Shown: positions 1 through 9,832, numbered from the stretch's first letter. The stretch: 38,573 bases of DNA from Hoylesella timonensis 4401737 = DSM 22865 = JCM 15640 (GCF_000455445.1 NZ_HG417092.1:124579-163151); one strand, 5' to 3'. Program-made: numbers and translations. Notes: generated by a model from the letters alone, not told the origin.

Positions 1-54
1 GAACCATTCGAGCACTCATCAGACTCAACGTTCATAACTATAGAATAGCCTCGG

Positions 55-108
55 ACAGCTTTACCCCATCAACACCAACCTCTCCACATAGTTAGAAAGG
101 CTATCAAA
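55..108 (-). pseudogene. remnant copy of the udk 3' end
   Basis: Positions 55-90 are identical to 1898-1933, which is the last part of the uridine kinase gene and the bases just past its stop. Beyond 90 the match continues with mismatches to about 108. Read on the minus strand it gives FDSLSNYVERLVLMG and a stop, against DILSKYVERLVLMG in the intact gene; the codon before the F is a stop. The rest of 1-263 shows no other gene. This is a partial duplication left on the far side of the broken peptidase gene. Confidence 0.75.
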
Positions 109-263
109 TTAGGTTAGAGTATTTACATAACAGGTTAGCCTCACAGATACATTGGGGACAAAATCATTAAAGCAATGAGATGCCATTTTCACTCTCTTCT
201 TATCGAAGCGTCAATTACTATCTATCTGATTATTAAATAGAGACAAAGACACCATAAGCAAAC

Positions 264-1796
264 TTACGCAAAGGATCTATTCAATACGAGATAAATATAC
301 TTTTTCTGCTTGCCCTTCAAATGAAAACCTTGCTTCTTCAGATAGGAAAAGAAGTGTTGCAGACTTTGTGGTTGCTTTTCAATTCCTCTCGCATAGCGAT
401 AAACAGCCTTGGCAAAAGCCTCTTCATCCACCTGACTATTTACTGCTAATTGATGTAGCAGAATAGGCAAGAGGTCATAATACACCCATGCAGTGTTGGC
501 TGCCTCATCGCTACCTTCTGTTCCAACGCTGATACTATGATTGGATTGTATGCTACGTTTTGCTTTCTTTATCATCGTCAGATTAATGGGACTATGTTCT
601 ATTGAATCTGTAAACATCTTCTCATGTGTGATATACTTACCAAAGAGATATTTGGCTAAATACTCTGTGGTTGATTCCGCAAAAAAGTTTGTTTCTTGAG
701 CAGACAAGTTTTTTGGGCGTATTTGTTGTTTTCCAATCACAAAATGTAGTATTTCATGCAATAATGTATGCTGATAATACATTTTTTGATCCATCAGCAA
801 CACGCTGTCCAATGTCAAAGAAAAATGAGCAGAAAGGTTATCCAAATTCTCTGCTTTCCCCATCTTCACTTCAAAGTTGAGACCTGTTTTCACAATTGCG
901 ATATGCTGTCGAGTATCATTAGAAAGATTTGCGAGACAATCAATTGCTTTCAATGCACGATATATGACGCTGTCATCAGAAACTGACGCTGTTGTGGACA
1001 AAGAGCTTTTGTCAAAGGATTTGCGAATGGTATCAGGTGATAGCTTATGATACAACTGTGTCGCCAGCTTTTCGTTTTCGGCAACCAATGTGATATCAAA
1101 CCCCTTGTATTCAATGGTTTTATGTTCATATACGGGACGATAGAACAAGAACAATGAGGGAAACTTTTCATGTGGTGGCACTGTAATGCTTTCGGTGGTA
1201 TATAAATCTATCAATCCTTTATCTGTAAGTAGATAAAAGAGAGAAGGATTTACGTGTAAAATGTAACTGGTGGTGTCCGTCCTTTGTGTGTTTGTAGGGA
1301 ATAAAGTTCCCCATCCTTCATAGTGAATATATGAAAATGAGGGGATGCCATTACTATTAAACAGATTGCCAGCTATAAACGAACAGTCGTTATATGATAA
1401 TGAGAATCGCCCTCGTGCTGTTTTCATGTATTGAAGTTCCGGCTTCTCTATCTCAGGGGTGTTCCAGTTCGTTAGATTCAGATTGTTCCACCTCAATTTT
1501 CCGTATTGTAGCGTGACAGGAATAAATGGTCGTAGAACGGCACTGAAGTATGAACTGTTCTCAAATTGATATTGTTGCAGTGAAGATAGCGTCGTTTATT
1601 GCGGAAACTCCACCTTTACTCCCAATTGAATATAAGGTGACAAAGACCAACCGCTGGGAAGAGAATCGGTCAACAATGCATAGTCTGAGTAAAAAGGAGA
1701 GATGACGACACGTTGTTGTCCCCATGCGGATAGCGGTAGTAGAAACATACATACCTCTACGAATAGTATGTGCAAATAATTGACTGATTTCTTCAT
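264..1796 (-). pseudogene. secreted HExxH metallopeptidase-like gene with in-frame stop
   Basis: The reading frame starts at the ATG at 1796 with a clear signal peptide (MKKSVNYLHILFVEVCMFLL, cleavage likely after SAWG) and runs 66 codons to a TAA at 1598-1596. The same frame then stays open for 33 codons and on through a 410-codon stretch whose only early start is a TTG at 1496, ending at 264. The downstream part holds HEILH, a zinc-binding HExxH, followed 22 residues later by a glutamate in FFAESTTEY. That layout resembles gluzincin peptidases such as family M1 (WLNEGFAEY), but the overall similarity is weak and the substrate is unknown. Without the first 66 codons the protein would lack its export signal, so the gene is probably dead. 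A sequencing error or stop readthrough is the alternative. No good -7 box is visible in 1797-1903. Confidence 0.7.
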
Positions 1797-1903
1797 TGTT
1801 GGCTTATTTTAACAATATATGCAGACTTATAAATAAAAATCAGATAACGGTTTCTATCACTCACAACTCACATCAGGCAAAGATTGCGTAGCCATGCACA
1901 GCT

Positions 1904-2545
1904 TTACCCCATCAACACCAACCTCTCCACATATTTCGAGAGGATATCTATTCCTTTGATGTTGTCGCCTCCTTGCGGTATGATGACATCGGCAAAACGC
2001 TTAGTAGGCTCGATAAATTGCTCGTGCATAGGCTTCAGTACCTCTAAATAGCGGTTCACCACCATACTGACATCACGCCCTCGCTCAACGATGTCTCGCT
2101 GAATGTTGCGAATCAGTCGTTCGTCAGAATCGCAATCCACAAACACTTTCAAGTCCATCATCTCACGCAACCGCTTATTGAGCAGCGTCATAATTCCTTC
2201 GATAATGATAACAGGCTTAGGGTCTACATGTATGGTCTCTGGCAATCGGTTACACTTGATATATGAATAGGTAGGCTGCTCTATCGATTCTCCACTACGT
2301 AAGAGATTGACCTGCTTGATGAGCAATTTCCAATCGAAAGCATCGGGGTGATCAAAGTTAATGGCATGCCGTTCTTCTTCGGTCATCTCAGAGGTGTCAT
2401 TATAATAAGAATCGAGCGGAACCACAGCCACATACGCAGGAGGAAGTGCCTCCACTAACTTTCTCACCACGGTGGTCTTACCCGATCCCGTACCACCAGC
2501 AATACCAATAACAGTGATTTTATGGTTAAATTCTAAAGGAAACAT
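1904..2545 (-). CDS. udk: uridine kinase
   Basis: This 213-residue protein phosphorylates uridine and cytidine to UMP and CMP with ATP or GTP, the entry step of pyrimidine nucleoside salvage, in the cytoplasm. It has the P-loop GGTGSGKTT at residues 17-25, then PLDSYYND and the INFDHPDAFDW segment typical of the family, and later the ERGRD stretch in the lid region. Length is normal. It lies 11 bases downstream of the glycosylase-family gene at 2557-3144 and is probably cotranscribed with it. The last 16 codons are partly duplicated at 55-108. The assignment is secure. Confidence 0.95.
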   Translation of the reverse strand: MFPLEFNHKITVIGIAGGTGSGKTTVVRKLVEALPPAYVAVVPLDSYYNDTSEMTEEERHAINFDHPDAFDWKLLIKQVNLLRSGESIEQPTYSYIKCNRLPETIHVDPKPVIIIEGIMTLLNKRLREMMDLKVFVDCDSDERLIRNIQRDIVERGRDVSMVVNRYLEVLKPMHEQFIEPTKRFADVIIPQGGDNIKGIDILSKYVERLVLMG

Positions 2546-2556
2546 GATAAAATTAC

Positions 2557-3144
2557 TTATGCTAAAATATCTTGGAACATCACTTGATAATATTTCGCCT
2601 TCGCCTCTATCTTCATAGGATAAGCACGCGAGCTACTCGGCATGCGATACAAGCGCAAGGTTCTACCTTCAAATTGAAACGTATGGTATTGCCCCATTTG
2701 TGGTGCAAAAACACCATAATGCTGCGTAAATACCTTAGTAGCCAACCTACCTGCCGTGAGTACTCCCCTACATTGGGGTAAACTTCGCAACAAGGCATCC
2801 AAGTTGACGGGTTCTACAATCTCCAAATCTTTGTCCGATGCCGTATTCTTGGTTCGTCGCACACGCAAAGCAGTGTCATAAAGTGCCACTCCTCTCTCTT
2901 GTAAAAACGCTTTCAACTCGTCTAACTTAAAACATTTCTCTCTCTCATCGACAAAATGATTCTTATCATTAAAAAACAAATAACCAAAGATACGCCACAT
3001 ATCATTTTGGAAGTTGGGATAAAAGAACGGCATACTCCAACGTTTAGGAGCTGGAGGAAACGTTCCCAACATCAGCAGCCTTGCATGCTTGGGCAAGAAA
3101 GGCTCGAAAGGATGCGTCTCTATGGTGGGCAAATCATTGTTCAT
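2557..3144 (-). CDS. uracil-DNA glycosylase superfamily protein
   Basis: A 195-residue cytoplasmic protein of the uracil-DNA glycosylase fold. The N-terminal motif LLMLGTFPP (about residues 23-31) followed by FFYPNFQNDMWRI corresponds to the water-activating and base-binding motif of the superfamily, and MPSSSRAYP near residue 170 corresponds to the DNA-intercalating loop (LPSSSPAN in relatives). The aspartate of classical family 1 enzymes is absent, which fits the Mug-like or hypoxanthine-DNA glycosylase branches rather than Ung. The likely role is removal of deaminated or mispaired bases, but the exact substrate cannot be read from the sequence. It is the first gene of a probable two-gene unit with udk. 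Confidence 0.8.
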   Translation of the reverse strand: MNNDLPTIETHPFEPFLPKHARLLMLGTFPPAPKRWSMPFFYPNFQNDMWRIFGYLFFNDKNHFVDEREKCFKLDELKAFLQERGVALYDTALRVRRTKNTASDKDLEIVEPVNLDALLRSLPQCRGVLTAGRLATKVFTQHYGVFAPQMGQYHTFQFEGRTLRLYRMPSSSRAYPMKIEAKAKYYQVMFQDILA

Positions 3145-3317
3145 ATCTCGTTGTTTCTTCGTACGTTCACATGGTGGGTTAGACGCTCATCAATACCAGA
3201 CTGCAACCACCCTCATTCCATGCTTGTTGTCTATCCGCCTGTTCAGCGTATCGCTTCGATGTAATCATCCGCTTGTTTCTACATAATAAACTGGTAAAAC
3301 AGATTGTTTTCGGAAGG

Positions 3318-3354
3318 AAAATAGACTGTTTTGGTGAGCAATACAGTCTATTTT
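3318..3354 (-). terminator. hairpin after the EEP gene
   Basis: Perfect 12-bp inverted repeat AAAATAGACTGT / ACAGTCTATTTT (3318-3329 and 3343-3354) with a 13-base loop, six bases past the stop codon of the EEP gene. On the minus strand the second arm ends in TTTTCCTTCC, so it can act as a terminator. Confidence 0.65.
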
Positions 3355-3360
3355 GGTGGA

Positions 3361-4440
3361 TTACTGTCCATGTGTAAGCGGCTTATCTACCACTACGACT
3401 GTTTTTTTCACTAAATAGACAACCACGGGCAAGTGGTCGCTATATCCATTGAGCCACACGCCTCCTGCTGTGGTTCGCTTAGGTGCGCCTTTATATTTGC
3501 CAGTAGACTGGATGAGATAATCGTAACGTACAATCTGACATTTCCTATATTTCAACGACGAAAAGTCGCGTTTTCCGTTTTGATTGAGCATGTTAGGCGA
3601 GAGTACTATTTGGTCAAAGAGATTCCATCCTCCTTGATACATTAATGTTCCTCTACCCTGTTTTGCCAAAATATTATACCATGGATTGTACATATCGTCC
3701 TTTCCAACTTCATCCACCTCTGCTTTCGCAGACAACACCTTTGCCATACTGCGACTCGTGGGGTCGTCGTTCATGTCGCCCATCACCATCACTTTGATAG
3801 CAGGATGTTGACGTAAAAGCGAATCCTTGACCGCTTTCACCTGCGCAGCTGCCACCTCTCTATAATAAGACCCGCTGTAACGGCTCGGCCAGTGACACAC
3901 AATGACCGCTACATGCTCGCCACCTAACGTCCCTGTCACAGTGAGGTAGCCACGGGTATGGAAAGCGCTATCTTTGGGAAGTTGCGGAACATACGGCACC
4001 AATTTCACCGTTTGAGGCGTGAAAAGTTGGGGATTGTACAACAAAGCACAATCAATGCCTCGCCTGTCTGGTCCTTCCACATGAATGTATCGATAACCTC
4101 GTGCAGCAAGAGGTGGCTGGGCAACCAACGCATCAAGAACGCGTGCATTCTCTACTTCGCTGAGTCCTATCATGGCACAACCCACCTTTGGCAACACATC
4201 TGTACCCATATCTGACAATGCACGTGCCATGTTGCGCAACTTATTGGTATATTTGAGTTTGTCCCACTTATACGAACCCGTAGGTAGGAAGTCATAATCT
4301 TTCTTTCCTTCATCGTGACAGGTGTCAAAAAGATTCTCTTGATTATAAAAACCTACGCCATAAACAGAATAATTTGTTTGTGCATTGACCCTCAAAAGTC
4401 CTAAGACCAAGAGGAGTGAAAGCATGATTTGTTTTTTCAT
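3361..4440 (-). CDS. secreted endonuclease/exonuclease/phosphatase family protein
   Basis: A 359-residue member of the EEP (DNase I-like) fold with a Sec signal peptide (MKKQIMLSLLLVLGLLRVNA, cleavage before QTNY). The catalytic landmarks are present in order: NQENLFD, the metal-binding glutamate in GLSEVEN, RRGIDCALLY, CHWPSR, GDMNDDP and the terminal SDHLPV. These enzymes cut phosphodiester bonds in nucleic acids or hydrolyse phosphate esters; which applies here is not visible. The gene is transcribed away from the TonB receptor gene at 4672, with the two promoters in the shared 231-base gap, so joint regulation is plausible. Export suggests it acts in the periplasm or outside the cell, consistent with a nucleic-acid scavenging locus. 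Confidence 0.88.
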   Translation of the reverse strand: MKKQIMLSLLLVLGLLRVNAQTNYSVYGVGFYNQENLFDTCHDEGKKDYDFLPTGSYKWDKLKYTNKLRNMARALSDMGTDVLPKVGCAMIGLSEVENARVLDALVAQPPLAARGYRYIHVEGPDRRGIDCALLYNPQLFTPQTVKLVPYVPQLPKDSAFHTRGYLTVTGTLGGEHVAVIVCHWPSRYSGSYYREVAAAQVKAVKDSLLRQHPAIKVMVMGDMNDDPTSRSMAKVLSAKAEVDEVGKDDMYNPWYNILAKQGRGTLMYQGGWNLFDQIVLSPNMLNQNGKRDFSSLKYRKCQIVRYDYLIQSTGKYKGAPKRTTAGGVWLNGYSDHLPVVVYLVKKTVVVVDKPLTHGQ

Positions 4441-4546
4441 TGTCGAGCTATTAATTTGGTAAAGAGGAGTCCTTCAATAATTCCTTTGATAGCGCACCTG
4501 TTCAACTGATATGAACCGACAGCTTCTACTCTCCTGCTATGTGATG

Positions 4547-4554
4547 CAAAGATA
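4547..4554 (-). promoter_or_regulatory. -7 box for the EEP gene
   Basis: TATCTTTG on the minus strand, an exact match to the Bacteroidota TAnnTTTG element, about 107 bases before the EEP start codon. No matching -33 TTG is visible. Confidence 0.55.
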
Positions 4555-4629
4555 ATTGTTTTCTGCTAATTAAATAACGTGGCGGGCAAAAAATACGTTT
4601 ATTCTCTTCCAACATTGAAATTTATTTTG

Positions 4630-4637
4630 TTACTTTG
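4630..4637 (+). promoter_or_regulatory. -7-like box for the TonB receptor gene
   Basis: TTACTTTG, one mismatch from TAnnTTTG, 34 bases before the ATG at 4672. It lies inside the upstream extension of the open frame and therefore supports the start at 4672 rather than 4579. Confidence 0.5.
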
Positions 4638-4671
4638 CAATAAATATTATCATACTTACGAAAAATCTTCT

Positions 4672-7233
4672 ATGATGCAACAAAAGCTCAAATTAGCACT
4701 TCTTGCCCTTTGTTATGCGTCGTTGACCTTTGCTCAAAACGACAAGACAAAGACCAACAAGAATCCTATGATGGATGAGTCGGCGTTTACTTTTACGGAA
4801 GCACAATTGGGCGAAGATGAAAACATGACCCAAAATGTCATTATCCTCAACTCAAGCACCAATGCTTATGCTTCGGGAGTAGGCTATCGATTCTCACCCG
4901 TACGCTTCCGCTATCGTGCCTTGCCACAAGAGTATAACGACGTATATATCAACGGTGTACCGATGAACGACATGGAGAGTGGGCTGTTTAGATATTCCAT
5001 GATAGGCGGACTGAACCAGCAAACCCGCAACGTTGACTTTGCACTGCCTTTTGAAAGCAACAGCTTTGCCATGAATGGATTGGCTGGCAGCAACAATTAT
5101 GACTTCCGTGCAGGGAGCATGGCAGCAGGAAATAGAATTTCGTTAGGAGCTGCCAACCGCAATTACTCGGCACGTGGCATGTACACTTATGCCTCTGGAT
5201 TCAATACCAACGGTTGGGCAATAGCTGCCAACCTTACTTACCGCTGGGCGGACAAAGGATATGTCGAGGGTACATTTTATAACTCGCTTTCCTATTTCTT
5301 AGCGATACAAAAACGATGGACGAATGGACATTCGCTGTCGCTCTCTACATGGGGCAACCCTACTGAGCGTGCATCGCAGGGCGCATCCACAGACGAAGCC
5401 TACTGGTTGGCTAACAATTACCTCTACAATCCCTATTGGGGTTATCAAAATGGAAAGATAAGAAACTCACGAGTAGTGAACGATTTTGCTCCGTCTGTCC
5501 TTCTCACGTGGGACTGGGATATTGCTAAAGACACGAAACTCACCACATCACTCTTTGGTAAATATAGCAAATATAAGAGTACAAAACTGAACTATAACAA
5601 CGCAGAGAACCCACAACCCGACTATTGGAAAAATCTTCCCAGTATGTATTACGATGTTTGGGACGATGAAGCCAACAGCACTAATAGAAGTCATGCTGCT
5701 TTCTTAGAATGGAATGAGGCATACAACTACTGGACAGCCGCAAAAGAAAACCGTCAAGTGAAATGGGATCAACTGTACTGGGCGAACCAACAAGCAGCCA
5801 AGACAGGCAGTGATGCGTTATATTATGTGCAAGCCAAGCACAATGACAACTTTGTGATGAATTTAGCGTCAACGCTTACCACAAAATTAAGCAAGAACCA
5901 GACATGGAACATTGGGGCTGTATTAGGTCGAAACCAAGGTGGGCATTATCAGACAGTGGAAGATTTGTTGGGTGCCAACAGTTTTCACAACATCAACACT
6001 TATGCCGTAGGCAATTATCCCAAAAGTAGCGATGCCGTGCAATACGACCTTAACACAATGGGAGCAGATAGGACAGGACGTTTGGTAGGCAAAGGCGACA
6101 AGTTTGGCTACGATTACGATATCCTGATTCACAAAGCACTTGTTTGGACCAATTACTTAGCCAACATGGGTCGCTTTCATCTCATGGTAGCAGGAAAAGT
6201 AGGCGGCACAGACATGCAACGCCAAGGCTATATGCGCAACGGAATGTTCCCAGAAAATTCGTATGGCAAGAGTGGACACGCCAAATTCTTAGACGGTGGT
6301 GGCAAAGCCAGTATCACATGGGATGCTGGGCTGGGTAACATTGTATCTGTAGGAGCAGGATATGAGTGGCGCGCACCAACGGCACGCACAGCCTTTGTAT
6401 CGCCCGAAATGAACAACGACTTTGTGTTGAATCTCAAGAACCAACAAGTTTTCAGTAGTGAGTTGGGTTATCAATACCAAAATGCATGGGTACATGCCAA
6501 CATCAACGCCTACTACAATAGAATGAATCATGTTACCGAATGGCAAAACTTCTATTTCGATAACCTCAATTCTTTCTCTTATGTTTCGATGACTGGCATT
6601 GAAAAAGAGGCGTACGGTGTAGAATTGGGTGCACGCTTTAAGCTCGCATCCTATTTAGATCTTACCACACTCGGTACATGGAGTGAAGCTAAAAACATCA
6701 ACAATGCCAAGGTGCGCTACCTTAACTCAACCAAAGCACAATACGTGGACGAGACTGTGTACAACAAAGGTATGCGCGAAGGAGGAACACCGCTTACCGC
6801 TGCAAGTCTTGGATTGAGTTTCCATCAAAGCGGATGGTTTGTAGATTTGAACGGAAACTATTACGATCGCATCTACTTATTCTATACTCCATGCTATCGG
6901 TATGAGAGTGCGTTAAGTCTAAATATTAAGCGTGATAATGAAAGAAATAACATCATACCCGAACAAGCCAAAGGCAAAGGCGGTTTCATGTTGGACGGTA
7001 GCATTGGCAAGAGCATCCGATTGAAGAAAGGACAGCTGAACTTGAACCTCATGATAACCAACCTTCTCAACAATCAACGCATCGTAACGGGAGGCTATGA
7101 ACAAAGCCGAACCGATTACACAGTGAAGGATGGTGCGTTGAATAATACGCGTACGTACAAGTTTTCACGCAATGCAAAGAAATATTATGCTTACGGCATC
7201 AACGGAATGTTCCAAGTATCTTACAGATTCTAA
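4672..7233 (+). CDS. TonB-dependent receptor with plug domain
   Basis: About 853 residues from the ATG at 4672; the frame is open further upstream, but this start gives a normal signal peptide (MMQQKLKLALLALCYASLTFA, cleaved before QNDK) and follows the promoter-like box. After a short acidic stretch comes a plug-like region containing VYINGVPMNDME (about residues 115-126) and then a long aromatic, strand-rich barrel ending in QVSYRF with the C-terminal phenylalanine needed for outer-membrane insertion. There is no N-terminal carboxypeptidase-regulatory domain, so it is not a typical SusC. It would import a substrate across the outer membrane using TonB energy. Fourteen bases downstream starts a DUF5689-like lipoprotein, and secreted nucleases flank the group, which suggests a nucleic-acid or phosphate-containing ligand; that is inference. 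Confidence 0.82.
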   Translation: MMQQKLKLALLALCYASLTFAQNDKTKTNKNPMMDESAFTFTEAQLGEDENMTQNVIILNSSTNAYASGVGYRFSPVRFRYRALPQEYNDVYINGVPMNDMESGLFRYSMIGGLNQQTRNVDFALPFESNSFAMNGLAGSNNYDFRAGSMAAGNRISLGAANRNYSARGMYTYASGFNTNGWAIAANLTYRWADKGYVEGTFYNSLSYFLAIQKRWTNGHSLSLSTWGNPTERASQGASTDEAYWLANNYLYNPYWGYQNGKIRNSRVVNDFAPSVLLTWDWDIAKDTKLTTSLFGKYSKYKSTKLNYNNAENPQPDYWKNLPSMYYDVWDDEANSTNRSHAAFLEWNEAYNYWTAAKENRQVKWDQLYWANQQAAKTGSDALYYVQAKHNDNFVMNLASTLTTKLSKNQTWNIGAVLGRNQGGHYQTVEDLLGANSFHNINTYAVGNYPKSSDAVQYDLNTMGADRTGRLVGKGDKFGYDYDILIHKALVWTNYLANMGRFHLMVAGKVGGTDMQRQGYMRNGMFPENSYGKSGHAKFLDGGGKASITWDAGLGNIVSVGAGYEWRAPTARTAFVSPEMNNDFVLNLKNQQVFSSELGYQYQNAWVHANINAYYNRMNHVTEWQNFYFDNLNSFSYVSMTGIEKEAYGVELGARFKLASYLDLTTLGTWSEAKNINNAKVRYLNSTKAQYVDETVYNKGMREGGTPLTAASLGLSFHQSGWFVDLNGNYYDRIYLFYTPCYRYESALSLNIKRDNERNNIIPEQAKGKGGFMLDGSIGKSIRLKKGQLNLNLMITNLLNNQRIVTGGYEQSRTDYTVKDGALNNTRTYKFSRNAKKYYAYGINGMFQVSYRF

Positions 7234-7247
7234 TAAATCTCAACGAC

Positions 7248-8105
7248 ATGAAGAAAATAAAATATATAGTCATTGCACTTGCTTGTGTATGCCTGACTGG
7301 TTGCATGGCTGACGATTACGATGCACCGCAGTTGAACCAGTCGCCCTACGGCAACAATGAACTCACAGAAACAAAGGTGCTAAGCATTGCCCAATTGAAA
7401 GAGCAATACCAAGGAGTAATTGCCGCAAGTGGCATAGAAGAAATTACAGAAGACATCCAAATCAAGGGTTGGGTAACAGGAAATGACGTGGAAGGCAACA
7501 TCTACAATCAGTTTGCAATGCAAGACGAAACGGGTGCTATACTTATCTCGGTAGCACAAGGTGGTCTTTACGGTTACCTTCCCGTTGGTCAAGAGGTGCT
7601 GATATCACTCAAAGGACTCAACATAGGAGGATATGGCAGTCAGGCACAAGTAGGAGGTATATACTTCAATAAGCGTGACGGTTCACCAAAAGTAGGACGC
7701 ATGAAAAGGTTTGTGTGGATGAACCATTTCAAATTATTGGGAACACCTCAACCTGAAAAAGTGAAACCTACTGTCTTTGACCAAAGTAAAATGAGCAATC
7801 AGCAATATCTAACAAACAACAGTGGCATGCTGATGACGCTCAAGAATGTACAGTTAGAAGGAGCCAACGGCAAAGCCGTATTTGCCCCAAAGGACGGGAG
7901 CATCGCCCTTACTGCCAATGCAGCCAACCGCACACTAAAGGGTATCAATAGCAAAACAATGGTGGTGCGTACCAGCACCTTTGCAGATTTTGCAAATCAA
8001 CCCATGCCCACAGGAGCGGTAGACATTACAGGCGTCTTTACAAGATTCCGCAATACATGGCAAATCTTATTGCGCTCGGCTGACGACATCAAGCCCGCAA
8101 AATAG
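7248..8105 (+). CDS. DUF5689-like outer-membrane lipoprotein
   Basis: A 285-residue lipoprotein: MKKIKYIVIALACVCLTGC carries the lipobox LTGC, and the following MADDYD is acidic, as in Bacteroidota lipoproteins that are sent to the cell surface. Residues about 45-165 (KVLSIAQLKEQYQG, IKGWVTGNDVEGNIYNQFAMQDETGAILI, LPVGQEVLISLKGLNIGGYG) look like the OB-fold-type DUF5689 domain that often sits beside TonB receptors and secreted nucleases in this phylum. A second, similar strand-rich segment runs to the C-terminus (MTLKNVQLEGAN to TGVFTRFRNTWQILLRSADDI). The gene starts 14 bases after the receptor, so the two are surely one operon and the protein probably serves as a surface partner of the receptor. 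The ligand is unknown. Confidence 0.75.
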   Translation: MKKIKYIVIALACVCLTGCMADDYDAPQLNQSPYGNNELTETKVLSIAQLKEQYQGVIAASGIEEITEDIQIKGWVTGNDVEGNIYNQFAMQDETGAILISVAQGGLYGYLPVGQEVLISLKGLNIGGYGSQAQVGGIYFNKRDGSPKVGRMKRFVWMNHFKLLGTPQPEKVKPTVFDQSKMSNQQYLTNNSGMLMTLKNVQLEGANGKAVFAPKDGSIALTANAANRTLKGINSKTMVVRTSTFADFANQPMPTGAVDITGVFTRFRNTWQILLRSADDIKPAK

Positions 8106-8200
8106 GACAACATGAAATGCACGGGCGCAAGAAATAGCCCACAGACAAGATAAGCTTACACCATCAATCCATTATGAACCATAACACAAAAGACATAAAG

Positions 8201-9832
8201 ATGAAAAAGTTACTTTATTCTCTCGCTGCTATCGTTTTCACAGCATTCACATTGAGCAGCTGCGAAGACGTACCAGCACCCTACGAGCTACCAGAGGACA
8301 ACAACGGAAGCAATGAAGAAACCCCTGGCGAGTACCTCCATGAGGCTTTCGCAACAAGTATGGGGAAATTTAAAGTCATTACCCAAATGGGTACGCCATG
8401 GAAAATTGACTTCAAAACCGCCAAGGCTTCGGGCTACGATAACAATAGCAAGAAGAATACTCCCTCGGAGAGTTACCTGATTTCACCTGAAATCAATCTA
8501 TCGAAATCGAAAGGCGCCTACCTCAAGTTTGAATATATCATTCAGTATATGAGCAGAGACGGAGTCGACAAAGTACTGATAACATTGAACTACACGGGCG
8601 ACCCTACAAAAACAGAGTGGGAAGACATCACTGGAAAACTGACACAAGGGACAGACTGGACCACTTTCGCAACCTACGCAAAGAATCTTCCAGCTGCCTA
8701 TATCGGAAAGGATAAGGTGCGTATTGCGTTCTATTATTCGGCAACGAACAAAGGTTCACGTACATGGGAAGTGAAGAATGTTACGGTAAAAGAAGGGGAA
8801 GTAACGGAAAATCCAGAAACGCCAGACGAGCCAAAGCCTGATGTACTGAAACCTGTGAATGGCACCTATATCAACGAGTCGTTTGCAACTTCTTTTGGAG
8901 TCTTCGATGTCATTAAAATAAAAGGATTTCCTTGGAGCATTGACTTCAAGACAGCAAAGGGTACAGGCTATGAAAATGACAGTAAGAAAACAACCCCCTC
9001 TGAGGCTTACATCGTATCCAAACCCATGGACATGACTACAAGCAAAGGTGCACATGTTTCGTTTGAATACATACTTCGTTATGCTACGTTCAATGGAAAA
9101 CCTAATGAGGGCGTAGCCAACCAAGTACTGGTGACCGATGAATACACAGGAGACCCGCTCACCACCAAATGGACAGACATCACAGGGACATTGAAGGAGG
9201 GAACAGACTGGAAAACATTCTATAAGTTTTCAGCCAACTTGCCGAAAGAAATGCAAGGCAAAGGAAAAGTAGTGATTGCCCTCAAATACGCTTGTAACGC
9301 CAATTCTGCCACTTGGGAGGTGAAGAATCTCACAGTAAAAGAAGGTAACGCATCTGAAAGTGGTACACCTGACGAGCCCTCTGTTACACCAGACGCTGGA
9401 GAGAGCATTACTATTCAGGCAGCTAACATGAAATTTGAGGACAAGAAGCCAGCAACTTCGTACACCTATACCGATGGAACCGTAATTACATTCGGTCAAG
9501 GCGAAGGCACTTCCCTACCAGCCTACTATGGTCCAAACTATGCTGCTGTGCGACTGTATGCAAAGAACACCATGATTATCAAAGCCAAAAAAACAATCGT
9601 GTCGGTTAGCATCAAAACGACAGACGGATTCAAAGGCAAGTTGTATAATGGCAATGATAAAGCGTACATACTTAATGGAACGGCACGAGTGCCTATCAAG
9701 AAAGCCAGCGATACGAACGTTAAATTCGAACCATTGAGCAACTCAACAGTTACATTGGTAAATGATTTTACAGAAAATAAAGGAGGTACACAGCTGCGCA
9801 TCAGTGCTATCACCATTACATATGCGAAATAA
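8201..9832 (+). CDS. lipoprotein with two tandem beta-sandwich domains
   Basis: About 543 residues from the ATG at 8201 (MKKLLYSLAAIVFTAFTLSSC, lipobox LSSC, then EDVPAP). An in-frame ATG at 8174 is possible but would put nine polar residues before the signal. Two copies of a domain of about 150-160 residues follow, at roughly residues 45-195 and 215-385. Each begins with a variant of Y(L/I)(H/N)E(A/S)FATS and PW.IDFKTAKG.GY, passes TPSE.Y..S, and closes with TWEVKN.TVKEG. This resembles the choice-of-anchor J or DUF5017 type of adhesion or carbohydrate-binding sandwich. A different C-terminal domain (about residues 395-543, SITIQAANMKFED to ISAITITYAK) follows. It lies 95 bases after the DUF5689-like gene in the same direction and is likely a surface ligand-binding protein of the same system. 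Confidence 0.75.
   Translation: MKKLLYSLAAIVFTAFTLSSCEDVPAPYELPEDNNGSNEETPGEYLHEAFATSMGKFKVITQMGTPWKIDFKTAKASGYDNNSKKNTPSESYLISPEINLSKSKGAYLKFEYIIQYMSRDGVDKVLITLNYTGDPTKTEWEDITGKLTQGTDWTTFATYAKNLPAAYIGKDKVRIAFYYSATNKGSRTWEVKNVTVKEGEVTENPETPDEPKPDVLKPVNGTYINESFATSFGVFDVIKIKGFPWSIDFKTAKGTGYENDSKKTTPSEAYIVSKPMDMTTSKGAHVSFEYILRYATFNGKPNEGVANQVLVTDEYTGDPLTTKWTDITGTLKEGTDWKTFYKFSANLPKEMQGKGKVVIALKYACNANSATWEVKNLTVKEGNASESGTPDEPSVTPDAGESITIQAANMKFEDKKPATSYTYTDGTVITFGQGEGTSLPAYYGPNYAAVRLYAKNTMIIKAKKTIVSVSIKTTDGFKGKLYNGNDKAYILNGTARVPIKKASDTNVKFEPLSNSTVTLVNDFTENKGGTQLRISAITITYAK

Noticed and set aside
1561..1752. Frameshift between signal peptide and peptidase domain
   Set aside because: Both parts are in the same frame (99 bases from the base after the stop to the TTG), so the break is a stop codon, not a shift.
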